Shown piece by piece: positions 8,983-17,699 of a stretch of 49,997 bases of DNA. The notes below the pieces were generated by a model, which saw only the letters and a list, made by a program, of their open reading frames with translations, did not search any database and was not told the DNA's origin. The stretch's first letter is position 1, and every line of letters begins with the position of its first letter. Both the position numbers and the translations under genes were made by a program. This DNA is from Phenylobacterium parvum. GTDB taxonomy: Bacteria > Pseudomonadota > Alphaproteobacteria > Caulobacterales > Caulobacteraceae. The stretch is from assembly GCA_029977805.1 (NCBI GenBank), contig JAPOKE010000005.1, positions 1 through 49,997 on the forward strand, read 5' to 3'.

Positions 8983-10157
8983 TCGCCCGGCGCGGGTCTC
9001 GGCGCCCGGCGCACCTCGACGACGCGCACCCGCGCGCCGTCCAGGACCAGGGCCAGTTCACCGCGCTTCAGCCGCAGGGCGTCGGCGCCAAAGGCTTCCT
9101 TACGCCATCCGGTGAGGGCCGGCGTATCGGCGTTGTCGTCCTGGGCGATCTGCTCCAGGTCGGACACGGTGGCGATCAGCTTGGAAGCCACCCCGGCGTC
9201 CTCCGCCCGGGCCTTAAGGAGGACCTTCAGGAGCTCCACCACGGCGCCCGCGGCCGGATTGTGTGGCGCGCGGGTCTTCTCGACCACGGGGGCGCTGGCT
9301 TCTGGATCCCGCAGGGCCTCGCGGATGGTGTCGAGGAGTTCCGGACCGAAGCGCGAGCCCGCAAACCCCTTGGGAACGGAGCGAAGGCGCTCCATCTGCC
9401 CGGCGTCCGTCGGGGCCTGGCTGGCCAGCTCGTCGATGGCGTCGTCCTTCAGGATCCGGCTGCGCGGCTGGTCGCGGAGCTGGGCGGTCCGCTCGCGCCA
9501 GGCGGCGACCGCACGGTAGACGCTGAGGTACCGCGCCGTCTGCTTGCGCGGCTTCAGCCGGCGCCAGGCGTTTTCCGGCGAGACATCGTAGAGGGCCGGG
9601 TCGCAGAGGGAGGTCATCTCATCGGCGACCCAGGCCAGCCGCCCCTCTGTCTCCAGACGCGCGCGAAGACGCGGGTAGAGGGCGGCCAGGTGGGTGACGT
9701 CGGCCAGGGCGTAGGTCAGCTGGTTTTCGGTGAGCGGGCGGCGCGCCCAGTCGGTAAAGCGGCTGGACTTGTCCAGCTCGATCTTCAGCATGTTGCGGAC
9801 GAGGGCGTCATAGGCGATCTGCTCGCCATACCCCGCCGCCATGGCGGCCACCTGGGTGTCGAAAAGAGACGCCGGCATCGCGTTGAGATTATTGAAGATC
9901 TCGACATCCTGCCGGGCGGCGTGGAAGACCTTCGTGATCGAGGGATCGCGCAGGATCTCCAGGAAGGGCGAAAGATCGATGCCGTCCGCGAGGGGATCGA
10001 TCACCGCCTCGGCGTCCGGCGTCGCCGCCTGGATGAGGCAGAGCTTCGGCCAGTAGGTCGTCTCGCGCATGAACTCGGTGTCCACGGCGACGAAGTCCCG
10101 CCCCCTGACTTTGGCGCAGAAAGTCTCTAGCTCGGCGGTGGTCGTGATGGGGGTCAT
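8979..10157 (-). CDS. rnd: Ribonuclease D
   Basis: The product has 392 residues. The DEDD exonuclease domain shows D26 and E28 in VAVDTEFMRETTYWP, then VFHAARQDVEIF and TYALADVTHL. HRDC-type helical domains follow (ENAWRRLKP to ALRLKRGELAL). RNase D trims 3' ends of tRNA precursors and other stable RNAs with two metal ions. The start at 10157 is 70 bases from purM, which diverges. yccF overlaps its stop. The family assignment rests on the complete DEDD and HRDC arrangement. Confidence 0.94.
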   Translation of the reverse strand: MTPITTTAELETFCAKVRGRDFVAVDTEFMRETTYWPKLCLIQAATPDAEAVIDPLADGIDLSPFLEILRDPSITKVFHAARQDVEIFNNLNAMPASLFDTQVAAMAAGYGEQIAYDALVRNMLKIELDKSSRFTDWARRPLTENQLTYALADVTHLAALYPRLRARLETEGRLAWVADEMTSLCDPALYDVSPENAWRRLKPRKQTARYLSVYRAVAAWRERTAQLRDQPRSRILKDDAIDELASQAPTDAGQMERLRSVPKGFAGSRFGPELLDTIREALRDPEASAPVVEKTRAPHNPAAGAVVELLKVLLKARAEDAGVASKLIATVSDLEQIAQDDNADTPALTGWRKEAFGADALRLKRGELALVLDGARVRVVEVRRAPRPAPGE

Positions 10158-10227
10158 GGGCTAGCTATACGCTCGCGCGGGGCCGAGTCTGCAAGCCCGG
10201 CGGGCGATTTTGTCGAAAGGTCCGGCC

Positions 10228-11253
10228 ATGAGCGAGCGTCAGAACGGTCTCACCTACGCCCAGGCGGGTGTGGACATCGACGCCGGGGCCGCCCTCGTGG
10301 ATCGTATCAAGCCCCTCGCCAAGGCGACGCGGCGGCCCGGCGCCGACGGCTCCCTCGGGGGCTTCGGGGCCCTGTTCGACCTCAGGGCCGCAGGCTTCAA
10401 GGACCCCCTGCTCGTCTCCACCACCGACGGGGTGGGCACCAAGCTGAAGATCGCCATCGACACCGGGCAGCACGACACGGTCGGCGTCGACCTGGTGGCC
10501 ATGTGCGTCAATGACCTGCTGGCCCAGGGCGCCGAGCCCCTGGTCTTCCTGGACTACTTCGCCACCGGCAAGCTGGACGTCGACTCCGCGGCCCGGGTGG
10601 TCGCCGGGATCGCCGAGGGATGCCGTCAGGCGGGATGCGCCCTGGCGGGCGGTGAAACCGCGGAAATGCCGGGCATGTATGCGGAAGGCGACTATGACCT
10701 CGCCGGATTCTCCCTCGGGGCGGTCGAGCGCGGCGCCGTCCTGCCGCGGCTTGGCGACCAGAAGGCCGGCGACGTGATCATCGGCCTCGCCTCCTCCGGT
10801 CCCCATTCCAACGGCTATTCCCTGATCCGCCGGATCGTCGAGCGCTCGGGCCTCGACTGGAGCGCCGCCTCGCCCTTTTCCGACGACGAGACCCTGGCCT
10901 CGGCCCTCATGCGCCCGACGCGCATCTATGTGCGACAGGTCCTGCCCCAGATCCGCGCAGGCCAGGTCAGCGCCTGCGCCCACATCACCGGCGGCGGCCT
11001 CATCGAGAACCCGCCCCGGGTGATCGCCGAGGGCCTGCAGGCCCGGTTCGACTGGAACGCCTGGACCCCGCCGCCGGTCTTCGCCTGGCTGCAGGAGGCC
11101 GGCGGCGTCGCCGACACCGAGATGCGCCGGACCTTCAACTGCGGGGTCGGCCTGATCCTCACGGTCCGGCCGCAGGACGCCGGCGACGTGCTGGCCGGCC
11201 TCATCGAGGCCGGCGAGGACGCCTTCGTCTGCGGGGAACTGGCCGCCGCCTGA
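10228..11253 (+). CDS. purM: Phosphoribosylformylglycinamidine cyclo-ligase (AIR synthase)
   Basis: The product has 341 residues with the PurM signatures [54 protein letters not shown] and the C-terminal [14 protein letters not shown]. It closes FGAM to AIR with ATP in de novo purine synthesis. The start at the ATG at 10228 is supported by AAAGG seven bases upstream. purN, which often follows purM in proteobacteria, is absent here: the next gene is convergent, with three bases between the stop codons. Confidence 0.96.
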   Translation: MSERQNGLTYAQAGVDIDAGAALVDRIKPLAKATRRPGADGSLGGFGALFDLRAAGFKDPLLVSTTDGVGTKLKIAIDTGQHDTVGVDLVAMCVNDLLAQGAEPLVFLDYFATGKLDVDSAARVVAGIAEGCRQAGCALAGGETAEMPGMYAEGDYDLAGFSLGAVERGAVLPRLGDQKAGDVIIGLASSGPHSNGYSLIRRIVERSGLDWSAASPFSDDETLASALMRPTRIYVRQVLPQIRAGQVSACAHITGGGLIENPPRVIAEGLQARFDWNAWTPPPVFAWLQEAGGVADTEMRRTFNCGVGLILTVRPQDAGDVLAGLIEAGEDAFVCGELAAA

Positions 11254-11256
11254 CGG

Positions 11257-12042
11257 TCAGACGCCCCGGAAGACCGCGGGCCGCTTCTGGTTGAAGGCCG
11301 CCACCCCTTCGCGCCGGTCCTCGGTGGTGAAGAGGCGGTTGTACTCCGACAGCTCCAGGTCCATGGCCTCGGCCAGGGGCAGGACCGCCCCGGTCCGGAC
11401 CACCGCCTTGACCGCCCGGATCGAGAGGGGCGCCTTGGAGGCGATCAGCACGGCGCGCGCCACGAGGTCGGCCACGAGGGTCTCGTTCGGCCGCACGGCG
11501 TTGACCAGGCCAATGGACAGGGCCTCGGCGGCGTCCACGGGCAGGCCGCTCATCAGCATCTCCGAGGCCCGGCGCTCGCCGACGGCGCGGGTCAGCAGCT
11601 GGGTGCCGCCAAGCCCCGGGATGATCCCAAGTCCGGCCTCCGGCAGGCCCATGCGGGCGCTCTCGCCGGCCCAGGCGAAGTCACAGGCCAGGGCCATCTC
11701 GGCCCCGCCGCCCATGGCCGCCCCATTGACGGCGGCGAGGACCGGGAAGGGACAGGCGAGCTGGGCGCGGATCATGTCCTCGAACAGGCGGTGCTGGGCG
11801 GCCCAGGCTTCGTCGGTCATGCCGTCGCGTTCCTTGAGGTCGGCGCCGGCGCAGAAGAACCGGCCCTCCCCCGTCAGGACGGCGGCGCGCACCGAGGGGT
11901 CGGCGGCCAGGCGGGTCCAGAGGTCGAGGAGGTCCCGTCCCATGGCCGTCGACAGGGCGTTGGCGGCCTCGGGGCGGTTCAGGGTCACCAGGACAACGCC
12001 GGGCGCGGCCTCCTGGACGCGGATCGTGGAATAGTCGCTCAT
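11257..12042 (-). CDS. Enoyl-CoA hydratase/isomerase family protein
   Basis: The product has 261 residues of the crotonase fold: LNRPEAANALS, the oxyanion-hole segment FCAGADLKE, then NGAAMGGGAEMALACDFAW and LPEAGLGIIPGLGGTQ. Both glutamates used by true hydratases (in GGGAEMA and LPEAGLG) are present, so hydratase activity is likely. It is the third gene of a minus-strand operon after an acyl-CoA dehydrogenase and a CoA-transferase, with an ATGA overlap at 12039-12042. The group could activate, desaturate and hydrate a specific carboxylic acid. Confidence 0.93.
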   Translation of the reverse strand: MSDYSTIRVQEAAPGVVLVTLNRPEAANALSTAMGRDLLDLWTRLAADPSVRAAVLTGEGRFFCAGADLKERDGMTDEAWAAQHRLFEDMIRAQLACPFPVLAAVNGAAMGGGAEMALACDFAWAGESARMGLPEAGLGIIPGLGGTQLLTRAVGERRASEMLMSGLPVDAAEALSIGLVNAVRPNETLVADLVARAVLIASKAPLSIRAVKAVVRTGAVLPLAEAMDLELSEYNRLFTTEDRREGVAAFNQKRPAVFRGV

Positions 12043-13262
12043 CTGCCCTCCGGTCCGGCGACAACGCCGTCGTCGTGAAGCTTGCCGATCTGCGCCGACG
12101 AGAGGCCCAGCACGGTGGCGAGGACCTCGTCGGTATGCTGTCCCAGCCGGGCGGCGGGACGCGCGGGCTGGCGCGCATCCTGCGGCACGGTCCCCGCAAA
12201 CCCTGCGGCGGGATAGGTCTCACCCGACGGATGGGTCAGGGTCGAGAAGACCGGATTGCCGGCGAACAGGCGCGGGTCGGCCGCCGCCTGGGACAGGGTC
12301 TGGTAGGGCCCCCAGCAGACCCCAAGCTGCTCGAAGGCCGGGACCAGGTCCGCCAGCTTCCGCCGGGCCATGGCGGCGTCGAAGATCGGGACCAGGCGGT
12401 CGCGGTGGGTGAAGCGCAGGCCCTCGTCCCGCGCGAAATCGACCCCAAGCTCGGCCTCCAGGGCCTTCACCGCCTCGACGATTCCCAGCAGGGGCTGGAT
12501 GCCCGACCACTGGCGGGGCGTGATGGCCACCAGCATGATCCGGACGCCGTCGGCGGTGGTGAAGTCACGCCCGAAGGCGCCGAAGATGTCATTGCCGACC
12601 CGGGGCCGGTCGCCCTCGCCCAGGGTGGCCTCGGCCAGCATGCCGAGGTTGGCCAGGCTGGCGGCGGCGATGTCCGACAGGGGCAGGCGCACCTCCCGCC
12701 CCTTCCCGTCCCGGCCGCGGGCCATGAGGGCCGAGACGAGGGAGAAGGCGGCGTATCCGCCGGTCAGGAGGTCCCAGGCCGGCAGGATGTGGTTCACGGG
12801 CCTGGGATCGTCCGCATGGCCGGTGAAGAGCGGCACGCCGACGGCGGCGTTGATGGTGTAGTCGACACCCGGGCGGCCATCGGCCCAGCCCATGACCCGC
12901 ACGCAGACCAGGTCCTGCCGCAGGGCCGAGAGGGCCTCGTAGGACAGGAAGCCCTCGACGGGGAAGTTGGTGACGAAGGCGCCGCCGTCCTCGCCCGGGG
13001 CGGTCGCGAGTTCCTGGGCCAGGCGTCGGCCCTCGGGGCGCGACAGGTCTATGGCGATCGACTTCTTCGACTTGTTCAGCCCCTCCCAGTAGAAGCTGTC
13101 GCCGCCCCGGCTCAGGGGCCAGCGGTTGAAGTCGGGGCCGCCTCCAATATTGTCGAAACGGATCACCTCGGCCCCCAGCTGGGCGAGATAGAGGCCGCAG
13201 GTCGGGCCGGCCACGAAGGCCGAGCCCTCGACGACGCGAAGTCCCTTGAGAAGCTCGTACAT
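12039..13262 (-). CDS. Family III CoA-transferase (CaiB/BaiF type)
   Basis: The product has 407 residues. The N-terminus LLKGLRVVEGSAFVAGPTCGLYLAQLGAEVIR is typical of CaiB/BaiF enzymes, and NKSKKSIAIDLSRPEGR follows. An aspartate stands in the expected region (PAWDLLTGGYAAF), and the chain ends with an interlocking C-terminal domain (LGQHTDEVLATVLGLS). Family members move CoA between acyl donors and carboxylic acids. The ATG at 13262 overlaps the last base of the acyl-CoA dehydrogenase stop, and the open frame upstream of it has no family similarity. The partner acid is unknown. Confidence 0.92.
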   Translation of the reverse strand: MYELLKGLRVVEGSAFVAGPTCGLYLAQLGAEVIRFDNIGGGPDFNRWPLSRGGDSFYWEGLNKSKKSIAIDLSRPEGRRLAQELATAPGEDGGAFVTNFPVEGFLSYEALSALRQDLVCVRVMGWADGRPGVDYTINAAVGVPLFTGHADDPRPVNHILPAWDLLTGGYAAFSLVSALMARGRDGKGREVRLPLSDIAAASLANLGMLAEATLGEGDRPRVGNDIFGAFGRDFTTADGVRIMLVAITPRQWSGIQPLLGIVEAVKALEAELGVDFARDEGLRFTHRDRLVPIFDAAMARRKLADLVPAFEQLGVCWGPYQTLSQAAADPRLFAGNPVFSTLTHPSGETYPAAGFAGTVPQDARQPARPAARLGQHTDEVLATVLGLSSAQIGKLHDDGVVAGPEGR

Positions 13263-14419
13263 CAGAAGCTCTTGGGCAGGCCCAGCACGTGGTTGCCCAC
13301 GTGGCTGAGGATCAGGTTGGTGGAGATCGGGGCCACCTGGTAGAGGCGGGTCTCCCGGAACTTGCGCTCGATGTCGTACTCCTCGGCGAAGCCAAAGCCG
13401 CCATGCACCTGGACGCAGGTGTCCGCGGCGAACCAGGAGGCTTCCGAGGCCAGCATCTTGGCCATGTTGGCCTCGGTCCCGCAGGGCTCCCCGGCGTCGA
13501 ACATATCTGCGGCGTGGCGCACCATCAGGTCTGCGGCGCTGGTCTGGACATGGGCCCGGGCGATGGGGAACTGGACGCCCTGGTTCTGGCCGATCGGACG
13601 GCCGAAGACCTCCCGCTCCCGGGCATAGGCGCTGGCCCGGTCGATGAAGAAGCGGGCGTCGCCGATGCATTCCGCGGCGATCAGGATGCGCTCGGCGTTC
13701 ATGCCGTCGAGGATGTAGCGGAACCCCTGCCCTTCCTTGCCGATCAGGTTCTCCACCGGCACCCGCAGGTCGTCGAAGAAGAGTTCGGTGGTGGCGTGGT
13801 TCAGCATTGTGCGGATGGGCCGGATGGTCAGGCCGTTCCCCACCGCCTCGCGCATGTCGACCAGGAGGACGCTCATGCCCTCGCTGGGACGGGCGGCCTC
13901 CTCGCGGGCGGTTGTCCGGCACAGCAGGACCATCAGGTCGGAGTGCTCCGCCCGGCTGATCCAGATCTTCTGCCCGCGCACGACATAGTGGTCGCCGTCC
14001 CGGCGGGCGAAGGTGGTTATCCGGGTAGTGTCAGTGCCGGCGCCGGGCTCGGTGACCCCGAAGGCCTGGAGGCGAAGCTCGCCGGAGGCGATCCTCGGCA
14101 GGTAGGCCTGCTTCTGGGCCTCGCTGCCGTGCTTCAGCAGGGTGCCCATGGTGTACATCTGGGCGTGGCTGGCGCCGCCGTTGCAGCCCGAGCGGTGGAC
14201 CTCCTCCAGCACGGCGATGGCCGCGCCGAGGCCAAGGCCCGAGCCGCCGTAGGCCTCGGGGATCAGGACCGAGAGGAAGCCGGACTCGGTCAGGGCCTGG
14301 ACGAACTCCGCCGGATAGGCCCGGTCGCGGTCCTTTTCGCGCCAGTATTCGCCGGGGAAGCCGGCGCAGAGGCGGCGGACCGCCTCGCGGATCTCAGGAA
14401 AGGTCTCGGCGCTCTGCAC
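13262..14419 (-). CDS. Acyl-CoA dehydrogenase family protein
   Basis: The product has 385 residues with the flavin/substrate segment AFGVTEPGAGTDTTRI, YVVRGQKIWISRAEHSD, the middle beta-domain, and the C-terminal helical domain with YDIERKFRETRLYQVAPISTN. The family oxidises acyl-CoA at alpha-beta carbons with FAD. By eye, the canonical glutamate of the YEGT motif (medium-chain enzyme type) is not at its usual place; VAPIST stands there instead, as in a subfamily that may place its base elsewhere. It heads the three-gene acyl-CoA operon. Strong hairpin 14478-14501 separates it from ndk. Confidence 0.92.
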   Translation of the reverse strand: MQSAETFPEIREAVRRLCAGFPGEYWREKDRDRAYPAEFVQALTESGFLSVLIPEAYGGSGLGLGAAIAVLEEVHRSGCNGGASHAQMYTMGTLLKHGSEAQKQAYLPRIASGELRLQAFGVTEPGAGTDTTRITTFARRDGDHYVVRGQKIWISRAEHSDLMVLLCRTTAREEAARPSEGMSVLLVDMREAVGNGLTIRPIRTMLNHATTELFFDDLRVPVENLIGKEGQGFRYILDGMNAERILIAAECIGDARFFIDRASAYAREREVFGRPIGQNQGVQFPIARAHVQTSAADLMVRHAADMFDAGEPCGTEANMAKMLASEASWFAADTCVQVHGGFGFAEEYDIERKFRETRLYQVAPISTNLILSHVGNHVLGLPKSF

Positions 14420-14477
14420 GGCGTGTCCCCCGGGGATGAACGCCGCCGTGCTACCCTACCCCGGGGATCAGGCAAAG

Positions 14478-14501
14478 GGGGCGGAGGTCGCCCCCCGCCC
14501 C
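14478..14501 (-). terminator. Candidate terminator after ndk
   Basis: A 7-bp GC stem pairs 14478-14484 with 14495-14501 around a 10-base loop, ten bases after the ndk stop on the minus strand. Only a short CTTT follows, so this is a weak rho-independent candidate. It would separate ndk from the acyl-CoA operon. Confidence 0.4.
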
Positions 14502-14510
14502 AACGCCGGT

Positions 14511-14930
14511 TCAGCCGACGATGTCGGCCTCGCTGAAGAACTGGGCGATCTCGATCGCGGCGTTCTCCAGGCTGTCGGAGCCGTGGACCGAGTTCTCGCC
14601 CACGTTCAGGGCGAAGAGCTTGCGGATGGTGCCCTCGGCGGCCTGTTCGGGGTTGGTGGCGCCCATGACCTCGCGATAGCGGGCCACGGCGTTGTCGCCT
14701 TCCAGCACCTGCACGACGACCGGGGCCGAGGTCATGGTCTCGACGAGCTCGCCGTAGAAGGGGCGCTCCTTGTGGACGGCGTAGAAGCGGCCGGCCTGGG
14801 CGGGGGTCATGTGGATGCGGCGCTGGGCGACGATGCGCAGGCCCGCGTCCTCGATCACGGCGTTGATCTTGCCGGTCAGGTTCCGCTTGGTGGCGTCCGG
14901 CTTGATGATCGAGAAGGTGCGTTGGGTCAT
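14511..14930 (-). CDS. ndk: Nucleoside diphosphate kinase
   Basis: The product has 139 residues, the family's standard length. It has [13 protein letters not shown] at the start, the catalytic histidine in [12 protein letters not shown] near residue 114, and the nucleotide-site segment [12 protein letters not shown]. It transfers the gamma-phosphate of ATP to NDPs through a phosphohistidine, balancing NTP pools. A good housekeeping promoter stands upstream (14984-15012). It is divergent from the ABC-F gene. Confidence 0.97.
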   Translation of the reverse strand: MTQRTFSIIKPDATKRNLTGKINAVIEDAGLRIVAQRRIHMTPAQAGRFYAVHKERPFYGELVETMTSAPVVVQVLEGDNAVARYREVMGATNPEQAAEGTIRKLFALNVGENSVHGSDSLENAAIEIAQFFSEADIVG

Positions 14931-14983
14931 TGGGCCTGTGTCCAGTCTGATGCGTGCGGCCCGTCCGGGCCGAAGGGTGCGGG

Positions 14984-15012
14984 CTTATAGCCGCAGCCTC
15001 GCCGCTCGCCAA
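14984..15012 (-). promoter_or_regulatory. Housekeeping-type promoter for ndk
   Basis: On the minus strand TTGGCGA (15006-15012) is followed after 14 bases by GCTATAAG (14984-14991). This fits the Caulobacter housekeeping form TTGACGS, 10-14 nt, GCTANAWC. The predicted leader to the ndk ATG at 14930 is about 50 bases. Confidence 0.6.
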
Positions 15013-15016
15013 CACC

Positions 15017-15045
15017 GGGACGGCGCGCGCGCGCTCTGCTAGAGA
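15017..15045 (+). promoter_or_regulatory. Candidate promoter for the ABC-F gene
   Basis: GGGACGG (15017-15023) and GCTAGAGA (15038-15045) are 14 bases apart. The -10 fits the Caulobacter pattern well and the -35 only in its GACGG half. Transcription would begin close to the ATG at 15056, so a very short or absent leader is implied. It lies back to back with the ndk promoter. Confidence 0.4.
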
Positions 15046-15055
15046 CCGCGCCGTC

Positions 15056-16939
15056 ATGCTTCAGATCCGCGACCTCACCCACGACGCCTGGGGACGGCGA
15101 TTCCTCGACCGGGCCAGCGCCAGCATTCCGCCCGGCGCCAAGGTCGGCCTGGTGGGGCGCAATGGCGTGGGCAAGTCGACCCTCTTCGGCCTGATCCGCG
15201 ACCAGGCCCGCGCTGGCGACGGCGAGATCAGCCTGCCCCGGGGCGCAAGGCTCGCCGCCGTGGACCAGGAGCACCCGGCCACCCCCGTGACCCTCATCGA
15301 CACCATCCTGGCGGCGGACGAGGAGCGCGCCAGCCTGATGGCCCGGCTGGAGACGGCCCCGCCGGAGGAGATCGGCGACATCTACGGCCGCCTCGCCGAG
15401 ATCGGCGCCGACCGTGCGCCTTCGCGAGCGGCGGAGATCCTGTCCGGCCTTGGCTTCACGCCCGGCGACCTCGCCCGGCCCATGGCCGAGTTCTCGGGCG
15501 GCTGGCGCATGCGCGTGGCCCTGGCGGCGGCCCTCTTCGCCGAGCCCGACATCCTGCTCCTGGACGAGCCGACCAACTACCTGGACCTAGAGGGCGCCCT
15601 CTGGCTGGAGGCCCGACTGCGGAAGTACCCCCACACCCTGCTCGTCATCAGCCACGAGCGCGACCTGCTGAACAACGTGGTCGACCACATCCTGCACCTG
15701 GAAGGCGGCAAGACGACGCTCTATCCCGGCGGCTACGACGACTTCGAGCGGCAGCGGGAGGAGCGGGCGCGGGTCGAAGAGGCCATGCGCCAGAAAGTCG
15801 AGGCCCAGCGCGCCCACCTGCAGTCCTTCGTCGACCGGTTCCGGGCCAAGGCGAGCAAGGCGGTCCAGGCCCAGTCCCGCCTGAAGATGATCGCCCGCCT
15901 GCCACCGGTCTCCGCCGCGGCGCGGGAGCACACCGCCCCCTTCCTCCTGCCCTCGCCCGAGAAGCCCCTCGCCCCGCCCCTCATGCGGATGGAACAGGCC
16001 TCAGTGGGATACGAGCCGGGAAAGCCCGTCCTGAAGGGGCTCAACCTGCGCCTCGACCTCGATGACCGGATCGGGCTCCTCGGGGTGAACGGGGCCGGCA
16101 AGTCGACCTTCGCCCGCCTTGTCGCCGGCGACCTGGCTGCGGCGGACGGAGAGGTCTGGCGTGACCGGCGCCTCAAGGTGGGCTGGTTCCACCAGCACCA
16201 GATCGAGGCCCTCGACCCGGAGGAAACCCCGCTGGACATCCTGCGGCGACGCCTGCCCGAGGCGAGCGAGGCGGCGCGCCGCAGTCGCCTGGCCCAATGG
16301 GGGCTGGGGGTCGACAAGGTCGAGACAACGGCGGCCAACCTGTCCGGCGGCGAACGCGCCCGCCTCCTCCTGAACCTGGTGGCCATGGAGGCCCCCCACC
16401 TCCTGATCCTCGACGAGCCCACCAACCACCTCGACATCGACAGCCGGCGGGCCCTCCTGGACGCGCTGAACGACTACGAAGGCGCCGTCATCCTGATCAC
16501 CCACGACCGGTCGCTCATGGAGCTGGTCGCAGACAGGCTCTGGCTGGCCGAGGACGGCACGGTCCGGCCCTTCGATGGCGACGTGGAGTCCTATGCGCGG
16601 CGCGTGGTGGAGCGCGCCCGCCAGGCGGCCAGGGAGGCCGACGCCCGTCCGGCCCCTCAGGAGGCGGCGCCTCCTCCCCCGCCCCCGCCGCCGGTGAAGG
16701 CCAAGGCGCCGACCGGCAACGCCCGCCGCCGGGTCGAGGCCACCGAGGCCGCCATGGAGAAGGCCGCCGCCCGGCTGGCGGAACTGGACGCGGCCCTCGC
16801 GGATCCCGCCACCTTCACGGGCGATCCCCGGCGCGCCGCCGAGCTTGGCCGGGCGCGGACAGAGGCGCAGGCGGCCCTGGATGCAGCCGAGCAGGCCTGG
16901 CTTGAGGCGGTGGAGGCCTTCGAGGCCCTCAAGGCCTAG
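15056..16939 (+). CDS. ABC-F family ATPase (YheS/Uup-like)
   Basis: The product has 627 residues with two ABC domains and no membrane segments. The first has Walker A GRNGVGKST, signature FSGGWRMR and Walker B LLLDEPTNYLD; the second has GVNGAGKST, LSGGERAR and LILDEPTNHLD. A charged linker joins them (VEEAMRQKVEAQRAHLQS). The C-terminal part is Pro-rich, then a predicted coiled coil (residues about 560-627). ABC-F proteins act on the ribosome, resolving stalls or protecting from antibiotics; PGAKVGLVGRNG resembles YheS most. The ATG at 15056 opens on the ABC strand. It overlaps the convergent inhibitor-lipoprotein gene by four bases. Confidence 0.93.
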   Translation: MLQIRDLTHDAWGRRFLDRASASIPPGAKVGLVGRNGVGKSTLFGLIRDQARAGDGEISLPRGARLAAVDQEHPATPVTLIDTILAADEERASLMARLETAPPEEIGDIYGRLAEIGADRAPSRAAEILSGLGFTPGDLARPMAEFSGGWRMRVALAAALFAEPDILLLDEPTNYLDLEGALWLEARLRKYPHTLLVISHERDLLNNVVDHILHLEGGKTTLYPGGYDDFERQREERARVEEAMRQKVEAQRAHLQSFVDRFRAKASKAVQAQSRLKMIARLPPVSAAAREHTAPFLLPSPEKPLAPPLMRMEQASVGYEPGKPVLKGLNLRLDLDDRIGLLGVNGAGKSTFARLVAGDLAAADGEVWRDRRLKVGWFHQHQIEALDPEETPLDILRRRLPEASEAARRSRLAQWGLGVDKVETTAANLSGGERARLLLNLVAMEAPHLLILDEPTNHLDIDSRRALLDALNDYEGAVILITHDRSLMELVADRLWLAEDGTVRPFDGDVESYARRVVERARQAAREADARPAPQEAAPPPPPPPPVKAKAPTGNARRRVEATEAAMEKAAARLAELDAALADPATFTGDPRRAAELGRARTEAQAALDAAEQAWLEAVEAFEALKA

Positions 16940-17253
16940 CCGCAGGCCATCCGCTCGATCACCCCGGTGTCGGCGTCATAGTAGATGTTGAGGCGGCGCG
17001 GATTGTAGTCCTGGGTCTGCACGCAGGTGGTGCAGGTCACCCTGCGGAGGGCCGGGTTCACCGGGACCGGGATGGACGATCGGGGCTGGCCGACGAGGCC
17101 GCGCACGGTCTTCAGCCCACAGGTGTCCGGCGGCTCGGGCCGGGGGCGCGGCGCGACCGGCGCCTGGACCGTCGGCGGCGGGCGCGGCGGGGCGGCGCAG
17201 GCGGCCAGGACGGCGAGCGCGGCCAGCAGGGGGATCCGGGCGCTCGACCTCAC
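16936..17253 (-). CDS. Putative lipoprotein with a peptidase inhibitor I78-like domain
   Basis: The product has 105 residues. The signal sequence ends in a lipobox with C19 (LAVLAAC). A Pro-rich linker follows (PPRPPPTVQAP). The domain has the I78 pattern: CGLKTVRGLVGQP, then TQDYNPRRLNIYYD, then IERMACG at the C-terminus. I78 proteins inhibit elastase-like serine proteases from the periplasm. An extra CTTC pair stands before the DYNPRR motif. The GTG start at 17253 overlaps the holC stop (GTGA) and gives a proper lipoprotein signal; longer starts do not. It is the last gene of pepA-holC. Confidence 0.8.
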   Translation of the reverse strand: MRSSARIPLLAALAVLAACAAPPRPPPTVQAPVAPRPRPEPPDTCGLKTVRGLVGQPRSSIPVPVNPALRRVTCTTCVQTQDYNPRRLNIYYDADTGVIERMACG

Positions 17254-17699
17254 GACACCTTCTCCCAGCCTTTCTCGCCCTGTCGCCAGTAGGCGGCGGT
17301 GAAGCCCGCCTCGCGGAACCGGCGCCACTGGGCGCGGGCCGCCTGCAGGGCGGCCTCGTCCCGTCCGTCGAAGAGCACCGAGCAGCGCTGGAAGCCCGCA
17401 AGCTCGCCGGCCTCCGCGCCGTCCACGAGGAACAGGGCCTCCGCGGCATGCGGATTGCCCGCCTCCGTGGTCAGGACCACCGGGTCGGCGGCGCCGGCGA
17501 CGGGGTCCGGGGCGTGCGGCAGGAAGCTGTCGTCCCGGTAGCTCCAGAGCCAGCCGTCGAGATGCTCCACCCGCTCCGGCGACGCGGCCCGGACCCGGGC
17601 GCGCCAGCCCTTCTGCAGGGTGCGCTCGAGGAGGGTCGGCAGGACCTGGTCCAGGCCCTGCCGCTCAAGGTGGTAGAACCAGACCTCGCAGGCCGTCAT
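17250..17699 (-). CDS. holC: DNA polymerase III subunit chi
   Basis: The product has 149 residues. It opens [31 protein letters not shown], the usual HolC start, then [16 protein letters not shown] and PVVLTTE, ending in [23 protein letters not shown]. Chi links the clamp loader to SSB at the replication fork. It overlaps pepA upstream (ATGA at 17696-17699), which matches the pepA-holC order known in many proteobacteria, and overlaps the lipoprotein gene downstream. Confidence 0.92.
   Translation of the reverse strand: MTACEVWFYHLERQGLDQVLPTLLERTLQKGWRARVRAASPERVEHLDGWLWSYRDDSFLPHAPDPVAGAADPVVLTTEAGNPHAAEALFLVDGAEAGELAGFQRCSVLFDGRDEAALQAARAQWRRFREAGFTAAYWRQGEKGWEKVS

Noticed and set aside
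13263-13922. Upstream extension of the CoA-transferase reading frame
   Set aside because: It lies in another frame inside the acyl-CoA dehydrogenase gene and has Arg/Pro-rich shadow composition; the family starts at the ATG at 13262.
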